Shown in pieces: positions 56,109-64,000 of a stretch of DNA of 64,000 nt (position 1 is the first letter of the stretch; each line of letters opens with the position of its first letter). The stretch is from positions 1-64,000 of the forward strand of contig VCMS01000239.1 of the NCBI GenBank assembly GCA_022539475.1. The letters are read 5' to 3'. Under the pieces are notes generated by a model, which ran no database searches, was not told the DNA's origin, and worked only from the letters and a program-made list of their open reading frames with translations. Made by a program: the position numbers and the translations under genes. Source of the stretch: Gracilaria domingensis (lineage: Eukaryota > Rhodophyta > Florideophyceae > Gracilariales > Gracilariaceae).

Positions 56109-56965
56109 TGTGGGGCAAACCCGGTGACGGGAAAACAACAGCCGCGTCGCGGCAGAGCACTGACAGAGGTGTTCAAACCCTGCTCCCTACAGTGGTAGGC
56201 GCAGTGACAGAACCCTCCGATAGGGCCAACACGAGCCGGGTGTAAATCCGGGTGCCCCCAATCTGGGCGTGCAGTCGGAGGGGGAGGGTAGAATCGGCGT
56301 AGGTATCCGGATGGTTCCGGCGACCCACAGCGAGTGGAGGTATCCAGCCCAATGGTATGGGACGACAAAAGATGAGCAAACGAGCCGCACTGCGGACCAC
56401 TGACCCGCAATAAGCAGGAAAACTCCCGAGACAAATGGGACAAACCTACAATGTAGGGCAGAGTAGCGAAAGCCGTAAGACGGAAATAAAGACAATAAAA
56501 TAGATAAAAAAAGTGCCGTGACGACGGATTAGTACTCCTCAGAGACGGAGGTTGGTTGATCAGCCCGGAATTTCGGCGGTATTCCCCAGGATGGGGCTTG
56601 TGACCGTGCGCAAGCGGCAAGAAGATCAGAGCCAAAGGCCTCGTTGAGGTTTACTTCCCGTACAGTGGCGGCAAGTGCCGCCACTTATGTACGGCAGTTG
56701 AAGATATCAATTGAAATATCTAACTACCCGGCAATGCCGGCCAATACACTACAGGTGTGCAACCGTGGCAGGCTTGCCACGGCGCACCCGCTATCGGGCC
56801 AACTTAACAAACGTGTACAGAAATACTACCCTTCCTAGGCATACCCCAAAATAGGGCCCCTACCACAGTAGTCTCTCATAACCTGAGGTGTCGAAGCCGG
56901 TAACGGATCAACAAACCATGAAAAGAACCTCGGTGCATCCCCACAAAAGGGCGTTTTGCTCTACA
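56109..56965. repeat. LTR inserted in Copia B integrase
   Basis: 857 bases from TGTGGGGCAAACCC to GCTCTACA with TGTRG/CTACA-type ends. Homologous to 47747-49111 in reverse. Rich in hairpins, for example GTGGCGGC/GCCGCCAC arms at 56665-56684 and CCGTGGCA/TGCCACGG at 56763-56782. Flanks CAGAC and TCTCC do not match, so it may be one end of a full element containing the frame at 57019. Confidence 0.75.
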
Positions 56966-57018
56966 TCTCCCCCTTCTCAAGCTGAGACACCGACTCCGTC
57001 GGCTCGACACGCCTCACG

Positions 57019-58824
57019 ATGGAGGTATATAAGGGAGTCTCCCAAGACGGGTCTGCCGAGAACTGTTCGGAGCCACCAACACCTCCGGTGTCAGTAGCGA
57101 ACCTCGCCATCACGAGCCCTCCCGCGATGTCCAACGCACCGAACGGCCCTCCGTCCTCGACGGCACGTATGCAAGTGTCCAACCCGCCGTTCCGGTCTGT
57201 ACCTCTTCCGCAGTCGGCGGCGCCCTCTCAACCGGGTTCTTCCGGACAGGATCACGCTCCAGCTCAGGCTGGTCCCGCGCCCGTATGGGATTGGTTCTAC
57301 GCCGAGATGCCAGCTACGCTGGGCGGGTGTCCTACCGCAGGCGCGTTACACATCCGGGATCCGCACCGGCACAGTTTCCTTTTCGCCCAGGCTCCCTGGT
57401 TTGACGCTGAAGCCGTTCGGGATACCCAGCTCGTCGACTCGTACGCTGTCGACGGTCAACTCCCTGGTGGGCTTCCTGCTGACGTTAGCCGCTCATGGGA
57501 CTGGATCGCCCGCGTTGCGGTTACACCAAGCTGCCTGTTTGTAGGTCGAAACGAGACGAGACAATTCGCTCGCAATGAGATGGCCCGCATTGGATACGCG
57601 CGACACTTCCGAGCTCCGAACGAACATCCGGTGCCGGCACAGTACCAGTACGACGTGGCACGTTACCAAACTTTCGGCGAGGTCGGCTACGGCGACCATC
57701 TACACAACGCGTTGGACGAAATTGACCGATATTCTGACACCGTTCAGCCGCAGCAGGAGTTGATCCTGTAGGCGCGGCCCATTCTCGGCGCCGAGTTCCG
57801 GTTCCTTCGCCGTCCTGGACGGTCTCAATTTCATGAAGGCCTCCGATTCGAGAGGAAATGGCGTTCTCGCTTCGGGGTACTGGTGGCGTACCAGTGCACG
57901 AAGGTGGAGCGCATGGCGCGTCACTCCCATACTGGGCGATACCTGCCGCTGCCGTCATTCTGGCTTGCGGTCGAAGTCCCACGAGGGTGTCACGTAGAGC
58001 TACCGCCCTGCCTAACTTACATAGGCTCGTACTTCATGAACGATCCGCCTCGCGGCCTGTGGAGCATCCTGGCAACGGAATGGAACGTCCGCGTTGCGGC
58101 TTTCCTCCTCATCGAGGCATATGATTCGTACCGAGTTTGGTTCATCCCGGAGCTCATCCGGCAAGCGATCCGAGCGTTGGATCTCTCCGAGGTACTCGGC
58201 TCGGTCCGCAATGCGCGCGAAGCCACCGCGTTGGTGGACGTCATTGACCAGATTGACTGGAATGAGGTGCCTGCTAGTCTGGTTTCGCACGGGGTTCGTC
58301 GGCAGTCGGACCGTTCTTCCGGACGGAACGTCAATGCCGGCGACTTCCTATACTTTAACCCATGGATTTGCGAGATAATTGGTCCTGCTGAGGCGGCTGG
58401 TCGCCGCCGAGAGGAGCGCCATATCGCAGATGGGCACCCGCGTGGGTTCGTATACGTCGATGACGACGGTGATGACCCTATTGAGGGAGGGAGCCCCATA
58501 GAGGAGGGGAGCCCAGTGGGCGTGGAGGTTGTACCGGAGCCCGGAGCTATGGGCGACGACGACGAAGTCGTGGTTGTTGTCGCACCCGCTGTAGCGGCTC
58601 CCGATCCGACCGGCCCGTGGGCTCAGGACGTAACATCCGCCGGGGGTGGCAGTTCCTCTCTCACTCCGCGAGCGGCGGTCATTCGCGACTTCCTCCAAGG
58701 CGTGGGAGTGGCCGTTCCCGATACGGTGACCGACGAGTCGGAGTTGCAAGCGATAGTGGCACAGCGCTTCTCCGGGGCTCCCGGTAGTGGGGGCACCCCA
58801 GGTGCTAGGCCGTCTTGCGCGTAA
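57019..58824 (+). pseudogene. Unknown 602-codon GC-rich frame, possibly gag of an LTR element; one in-frame TAG
   Basis: A single frame from ATG 57019 to TAA 58822-58824 with one TAG at 57769-57771. It begins 54 bases after the LTR at 56109-56965, as a gag would. It is much more GC-rich than its neighbours. The N-terminus is Pro/Ser-rich; the middle has W-rich and helical stretches (WDWFYAEMPATLGG; WSILATEWNVRVAAFLLIEAYDSYRVW); the C-terminus has acidic and Val-rich runs. I see no zinc knuckle, protease or other known motif. Gag is the best guess from position only. Confidence 0.4.
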
Positions 58825-59337
58825 TTCCCCGGCTCGCGACCCCTGACGGGCTACGGTAGTCCGCGATAGACCACGATGATGAGGGGCGACTCAATAGTTA
58901 GAGGTAAACTTCTCCAGCCTTGCTGGCTTGGCTCAAACTTTTCGTCTTGTTCTTCCCCTCCGCAGTGGGCAATTCCTCGTTTGAGGCTGTTGTGAATGGC
59001 CCACAAGAGAGGGGGGGGGTAACTTTTCCGCACAAGCGGCTGTAGCGATAAAACTTCTTAGTCTTCCTTCCAGTGTCCTGGCTTCTTCTCCTTCTTCTTA
59101 GGCTTCGTTCTTTTTCATCTTCTTCTCCCCTGTAAGTGGCCTCCGCATTTTGCGGCGTGTGTTGCCAGCTTGAAGCTGTCCGCATTGAGTGGCTTGTTCT
59201 GCCTAAGGCGGCTTATTGATCTCAACTTAACTTAGTTGCATCTGCTTGAAGCGGCATATCTTTGCGTAATGCAATATTATCCGCATGAGGCGGCATATTC
59301 CGTCTGAGACGGCTGTGCTCAATTGCGTTGTGGGTGG
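58825..59337. other. No gene; repeats of GGCGGC-type words
   Basis: It contains short recurring words such as GAGGCGGCAT, GAAGCGGCAT and GAGACGGCTG spaced about 30-50 bases apart, a 9-G run near 59013 and a pyrimidine-rich tract at 59085-59130. It lies downstream of the chromodomain on the - strand, so it may be the 3' end of that Gypsy element. Confidence 0.4.
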
Positions 59338-59695
59338 TCAACCCACTTGGGCCTTGTCCAGCGTAGCCGGTATCGGTGTCCGTGTGCGACGGTGGTACTG
59401 CAAGACCTTCGAGAGAGGCAAGTGCTCGATAGGCTGGTGCGTATCCTCTGAAGAGACATAGCCGTACCAACGGACTCGATACAGTAGTTCTCCGTCAGGG
59501 GCGTAGCCGTGACTTACCAGACGGTCGATAACATATTCCTCATCGAGGACCTTCCGCTCAGGATGCGGCCTGGTCGAGGAATCCTCTTTCGAGGCGTCAT
59601 GGCTCCTGTTCCCGTCGTGGGCATCGTCAAATGTAGATGGCTTCCGTCCTGACGGCAACATATCCTGCACACCAGGCAAAGGCGACGTTGACCAT
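59338..59695 (-). pseudogene. Gypsy chromodomain remnant (integrase C-terminus)
   Basis: The - strand frame encodes YVIDRLVSHG, LLYRVRWYGY and an HQPIEHLP-type helix start, the three-strand-plus-helix pattern of chromodomains at the end of chromovirus integrases, which bind methylated histone tails and guide integration. The usual WEP reads HQP. The frame stays open upstream to the transposon end at 59696, so the element was truncated by the Plavaka-like insertion or its rearrangement. Confidence 0.7.
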
Positions 59696-59728
59696 CGTCT
59701 GTCTCTTGCAGATGCTAGTTTTTGGCGA

Positions 59729-59828
59729 GGGTCGTCCAGAAATTGGCAAGGGTCGTCCAGTAAATTTTTTGAAAAAATATCGAGATCAATTATTTCAAAA
59801 TTTGGAGATAATTGCTTGGGTCGTCCAG
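59729..59828. repeat. Subterminal 11-bp repeats GGGTCGTCCAG, three copies (right end)
   Basis: Exact copies at 59729-59739, 59750-59760 and 59818-59828, matching the left end in spacing and orientation relative to the terminus. Confidence 0.75.
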
Positions 59829-60126
59829 AATCGCTGTGCAGTAAATACTGGTGGGTTTTCCACTCATGCTAGTTCTTTAGTCGAGGGCTACCTGAGCCGT
59901 ATTTCGCGAAGTCTAGGTTCAGTTTCCATTAAGGTGCACATTACGCGATACCTTCTGCGGAATGATACCCTGCAACGCATGGAATACTAGTGCTAGTACA
60001 GATGATGCCCATTATGAAATCATACCGTTTTATTCGTATCTATTCTTCTATCGACCGCTTTTGCTAACCACTACTTCGCTATATTACATGTACCATTTCC
60101 CCATGATGGAGCGGGTGTAGGCGCAA

Positions 60127-60278
60127 TCTGCGGCAGATGCCGCAGACTGCACCTCCACCATAGTGCTGTATGGGTAGAACAAATACGCACTCCGAGAGGA
60201 TGAGGCGCGAAGCGCCTCATCCTCTCGTTCCTCATGTAGGGAACCATGCCCAGATGCATGGTTCCCTACTTGAGGAAC
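60127..60278. repeat. Cluster of three hairpins (right copy)
   Basis: 60127-60146 (9-base arms), 60194-60226 (15-base arms, GAA loop) and 60227-60278 (23-base arms, one mismatch). Stems equal those at 10616-10767. The middle loop changed from AAA (left copy, same strand) to GAA while both arms are unchanged. Confidence 0.9.
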
Positions 60279-60590
60279 CTGCACCTGCAACTCGTGAGCT
60301 ACGTACGCATCAAAAGTCATTTACCTGTATACGCAAGCAGAAAGTATCCATAAGTTAGTCAATGATCCGTTAGATACATTTGAAATGCGATGGAACGTAC
60401 CATTGATAAAACAAAACAGAAACGTTGCGCTAGAAAAGTCGAGGGACCTGGTAACTCGCAAACGGAAGAAGAAGCAGGAAAGGGATCGGTTAGATTACAA
60501 GCCCACCATATCATCGTAAACCGCGAAAGGTGTCGAAGCGAGAACTCACAAGCAACGACACCAAGAATACCCATGCAGCAAACATACCGC

Positions 60591-61025
60591 AAAATGCGAT
60601 AAACGAGAGAGCAGCCTATGTCGCAACCAAGTACCAGAATCGACTATCCCGCAAGCCAGTCAACCAAGATCGCCAATACAAGAAGATCAACGTAAGGCGC
60701 GAGAAGAGAGGCGAGTCTATGAGGCAACCAAGTCAAACCATATCGCCAATGCACCAAAAGTAACGCAAGACGCGATAAGAGAGAGACCATCCTATGGCGC
60801 AACCTAGTCAACCAAGATTGCCAATGATGAACCTATCGCCCGAGCCAGTCAACCAATATCAACCAATATCGCCAATACACCAAAAGCAGCGCAAGACGCG
60901 AGAAGAGAGAAGAGTCTATGGCGGAACCAAGATCGCCAACAAACCAAAAGTAGCGCAAGATGCGAGAAGCTAGAGACGCCTATGGCGCAACAAAGTGAAC
61001 CAAGATCGGCAATACCGCGTGATAG
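60591..61025. repeat. Imperfect tandem repeat, units of about 65-125 bases
   Basis: Units open with GCGAGAAG/GCGATAAG words and contain CCTATGGCGCAACC and CAAGATCGCCAAT; starts are near 60591, 60693, 60763, 60890 and 60953. This sub-unit occurs once per 374-base unit in the left copy, so it was amplified separately here. Confidence 0.75.
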
Positions 61026-61401
61026 GTTACACGAGCAGTCAGAGATCGATCTTGAGAGACGAAATGAAACTGGTTGCGTACTTACAGTCGTTGTGGACGT
61101 CGGAAGAAATACAAAGGACGCACGTCAAATAGTGGTTACCTTCAATCACGTCAATGTTAGTAGCAAGACGTAGAACAAGATGGAACATATCGTAAGCAGA
61201 ACGTAGTTGAACAAATGGAACGAGTTGGAGGCTGAAAACGGGAACCCGGTAACCCAAAGCTTATTTTCTGCCGTTTACATGTCGAATAGCGCGAAAAAAC
61301 GTGGTGAGGATGGGTTAGTTTAGAGCAAAGATACATAGAAGAATATGGAAGAGAACCTACGAAAAGACTGCACGGAATACATCCGTGAGATACGGATGAC
61401 T

Positions 61402-61472
61402 CCGTCCTACTTTTTTCCGCCCTCTACTTTAAGGAACCTCCATAAAGTACAGGGAGGAAAAAAGAAGGACGG
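61402..61472. repeat. Hairpin upstream of transposase (right copy)
   Basis: 29-base arms 61402-61430 and 61444-61472 pair with about four mismatches around a 13-base loop; counterpart of 9361-9416. Confidence 0.65.
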
Positions 61473-61843
61473 AGCGGAGTATAACGCGAGGATGTGGATG
61501 GCACGGATCACGACGGTAAGGGAAGGTCGGACGTCGGAGGCGCGGCGGCGGCGGCGGAGGGAAGAGATTTATTTTTCTGTGCGAGATTGGACAGGTGTAC
61601 AGCGTACAACGTTGCGAAACCACAGGTTTATAACCAGTGGTAGATAATACGAGAAGTACACCCTTGTGTTGAGGTCGACGTGTACCTACGTTCCTTTTTG
61701 AACGAAAGCACGTGATTTGAACTCAAAATATATTCTCCGTTCTCAGCATGACGTCGATCTTGACTGTCGCTCGACCTCCTTCTCCCTTCGGACGCCCTTC
61801 CCTTGCAGTCTTTGTCGTCGTTTCTCGTTCAGTTCTTCTTCCC

Positions 61844-64000
61844 ATGGTCTACTACTGTACACATAAGAAGCGTGGGTGCCCCTTCGTTACTCGCCGAGGA
61901 GTCTTATCCCTTCAACAGCATGTCAACCATTGCCCGTTTTGTCTGAAAGCAGCGCTGGAAGACGACAATAGCCGGCCCATTCGGAGAAGCAAGCGTCTCA
62001 AGCTTTCCGCACCCGCGCCCGCATCTTCCGAAACGGTCACTGCCCCTTGTCGCCTTCCCGAGCCTCCAGTGTCCGAGGACATCGTCGACCCCACTCCGTG
62101 CGCCCCTCCCATTCCGGACACTTTGCATTGTGTTTCTCCTTCCCCGGCTCCCGCGTCATTAGAGCGAGAACACGGAAGCAGTTCCCGCCCAGTGCCTTCT
62201 GAGGAGGCCCTCGGTGATTTGCATATGGATTATCTCACGGTTTGTCTGGCTTCAGTAGCTTCCAACCTTGGTCATCGTGAGGCGGACGAGCTAATTGGGC
62301 TACTTCGGGACCCGCGATTCTCGCAAAAGCGATTCAACGAGACCATAACAAGTTCCAAGCGCTGTACAGAACTGAAGAAGGCCATTTTCGAACGATACGC
62401 CTCAAAGGACGGTTTCAATCGCAGAACTGTCTCGCCAGAAGGATGTAAGTTCAGCGCCACCCTCTACACGAGAGACCCCGTTCAGACACTTGTGAAACAG
62501 CTCCAGTTGGCTAACAACGAAAACACATTCTTCCACCCTATACCTCAGACCCACTCCACGAAAATATCTCACCCCATGTCCGGCTCTCGCGCAAGAGACG
62601 CCACCTCAAAACTTAAGGAAATGGTCATGGGCTCTTTGGATAGTAGAATAGTGTGGTACTCCCAAGAAATAAGTTACAGTGAATCTTTCGTAGGTCTTCT
62701 GCAGGTATACACCGATAAGTCTTCAACAACTCTAAAGCAAACATCGGTTACCGCCTATCCTCTTCACCTCATATTTCTCAACTTCTCCGACCAGCTTCGC
62801 CGTAAGTGTATCCGTGATGACCTCACAGTAGTGGCATACTTCCCTACCACACTGATCGAGGTTTCCGCATCTGAAGCAGACGCAATGCCATTTGTTTCTA
62901 GCAAGTCTCTACGCGAGTCCAGGATGCAAATCCTTCAAGAATCTCTTCGTCAAGTCCTGGAGCCCATTCTAAATCTCACGCAGAAAGGTTTTCAGTTCAT
63001 CGGCGAAGACAAACTAAGTCGAGTGTGCCATCCTCTGCTTGCAAGTTATTGTGCGGATATTCCTGAGGCTAAGGACATTCTGTCTATTCTTCATGGCACC
63101 AAAACGGAAAGCCCGTGTCATAGATGCAAAGCCCCTCGCTCATCTTTATGCAGTCCTATTCCCACCTCATTCAACGGACGTTCTCAAAAGCACACGAAAA
63201 GCATCCGAAAGACATACACAGCTATCTTGCAACATGCACAAAAAGACGAGGCGGAAAGACGTCCACGTCGTGCGAGGGAGAGGAGATCTCAAGCGGATAC
63301 TCTGATGCGTTCAAATTCCATATCTCTCATTCCTTCGTTCCTCGAAACTTCCGTAAGCCTTGGAATGATCCCGGGATTGTCTCCATACAGTCTGTTCTCA
63401 TTCGAACCATTACACAACTTGCATCTCGGCATCTCAAAGTTGATAAAAACGGCCACAATCGAGAGACTGCAGTCAGACACCCTGTGCACCACATTAGGAA
63501 CATCTGCATCGCGTTCATTTCGAACGATACGCACCCAACTCCTCAACCATGCAAACGCAATTCTAGCTGCCATAGAACGCGATTCTCCTGCCAAAGGTTT
63601 ACATATCGATTTCTCCACGCAGGAGAAAGGCAAATCTTTGAATGGTATCTTCACGAAAGACGGTCTCCGTGGAATGCTGGAGGCCAAAAACTACAAAGCA
63701 CTTGACATGGTCTTTCCCTTCATAGGAGCATTCTTTGACATATGCTGTGGAGAACAGGACGTTGCCCCAATCACAACCGTTTTCTCTCAGTATTCGGACT
63801 TGCTCTCGACCTTATTCAGATACAATCGTGACCCGTATTGGACTGAAAGCTCTCTCCTGTGTCTTAGTTCGGAGATTGAAGCCTTCAAGCGTTCCGCAAC
63901 AAAGACTCTGGCGGATTTTCATCCCTCCAGACTGGGAACTCTGAAGTTTCATCTTCTCGATCATCTTGTGGACGATATTCGCCGTCTGGGAAGTATCAAG
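61844..64000 (+). CDS. Plavaka-like transposase, open to the window end (3' partial)
   Basis: An uninterrupted frame runs to base 64000. An upstream in-frame ATG at 61748 exists, but only the ATG at 61844 (LLPMVYYC) is shared by both copies and has a good context, so I prefer it. Numbering from 61844: a C-x6-C...H-x3-C finger near residues 5-30; a Pro/Ser-rich linker; YTDKSSTT with likely catalytic Asp 291; SPCHRCKAP with C425 and C428; an Arg-rich helix; PFEPLHNLHLG around Glu 521; then FHLLDHLVDDIRRLGS at the window end. These are the hallmarks of Plavaka/Tnp2-type CACTA transposases, which cut and rejoin element ends. None of the left copy's visible lesions occurs here. Confidence 0.8.
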   Translation, partial: MVYYCTHKKRGCPFVTRRGVLSLQQHVNHCPFCLKAALEDDNSRPIRRSKRLKLSAPAPASSETVTAPCRLPEPPVSEDIVDPTPCAPPIPDTLHCVSPSPAPASLEREHGSSSRPVPSEEALGDLHMDYLTVCLASVASNLGHREADELIGLLRDPRFSQKRFNETITSSKRCTELKKAIFERYASKDGFNRRTVSPEGCKFSATLYTRDPVQTLVKQLQLANNENTFFHPIPQTHSTKISHPMSGSRARDATSKLKEMVMGSLDSRIVWYSQEISYSESFVGLLQVYTDKSSTTLKQTSVTAYPLHLIFLNFSDQLRRKCIRDDLTVVAYFPTTLIEVSASEADAMPFVSSKSLRESRMQILQESLRQVLEPILNLTQKGFQFIGEDKLSRVCHPLLASYCADIPEAKDILSILHGTKTESPCHRCKAPRSSLCSPIPTSFNGRSQKHTKSIRKTYTAILQHAQKDEAERRPRRARERRSQADTLMRSNSISLIPSFLETSVSLGMIPGLSPYSLFSFEPLHNLHLGISKLIKTATIERLQSDTLCTTLGTSASRSFRTIRTQLLNHANAILAAIERDSPAKGLHIDFSTQEKGKSLNGIFTKDGLRGMLEAKNYKALDMVFPFIGAFFDICCGEQDVAPITTVFSQYSDLLSTLFRYNRDPYWTESSLLCLSSEIEAFKRSATKTLADFHPSRLGTLKFHLLDHLVDDIRRLGSIK

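Larger units (their letters stand above)
59696..64000 (+). mobile_element. Plavaka-like DNA transposon, right copy (inverted, runs off window)
   Basis: The sequence from 59696 rightward is the reverse complement of the left copy from 11198 downward: subterminal repeats, hairpin cluster, repeat zone, hairpin and transposase. It differs by scattered substitutions and by repeat content. The terminus begins CGTCTGTCTCTTGCAG. Cargo, if present, is beyond the window. Confidence 0.8.

Noticed and set aside
63124-63705. 193-codon + strand frame overlapping the right-hand transposase
   Set aside because: The main transposase frame is open through this whole stretch and carries the motifs; this one is an alternative-frame shadow.

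Overview
Eukaryotic repeat-rich DNA with no convincing single-copy host gene. Nearly every coding segment belongs to a mobile element: Ty1/Copia and Ty3/Gypsy LTR retrotransposons, a Plavaka-like (CACTA superfamily) DNA transposon, a Harbinger-like relic and a MITE. Standard code, few or no introns and dense LTR nesting would fit a red alga or another compact-gene alga or protist, but the species cannot be fixed from sequence alone.

Layout. (1) 1-11198: left copy of a Plavaka-like transposon. It carries cargo genes on the + strand: a beta-class DNA methyltransferase with motif DPPF, a SET-domain protein methyltransferase, and a coiled-coil protein of unknown function. These converge on a broken transposase on the - strand. 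Its end holds 374-bp tandem repeats, three strong hairpins and three copies of an 11-bp subterminal repeat. (2) 11199-15871: a decayed Copia element (A) whose 5' LTR is cut by the transposon end. (3) 17319-41556: a nest of retroelements, each supported by target-site duplications (TSDs). Copia relic D is split by Copia C (20096-41364, - strand); C is split by a 15.1-kb Gypsy element G (21482-36590); G is split by a young Copia, E (24035-30051). A solo LTR (40151-41125) sits in the LTR of C. (4) 41557-54000: mostly AT-rich DNA with a Harbinger-like transposase relic, solo LTRs, a MITE and a decayed unknown ORF. (5) 54000-59690: Copia B, with heat-shock-element-like sites in its LTR, cut by another LTR element that carries a GC-rich 602-codon frame, then a Gypsy chromodomain remnant. 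(6) 59696-64000: a second, inverted copy of the Plavaka-like transposon, with an uninterrupted transposase frame that runs off the window.

How the parts work together. The methyltransferase, SET protein and transposase look like one selfish element that may carry its own DNA- and histone-marking enzymes. Both transposon copies share the same hairpin cluster and subterminal repeats, as expected of transposase-recognised ends. The noncoding parts of Gypsy G and related LTRs are packed with short hairpins of a common type, which may be a real structural feature of this family.
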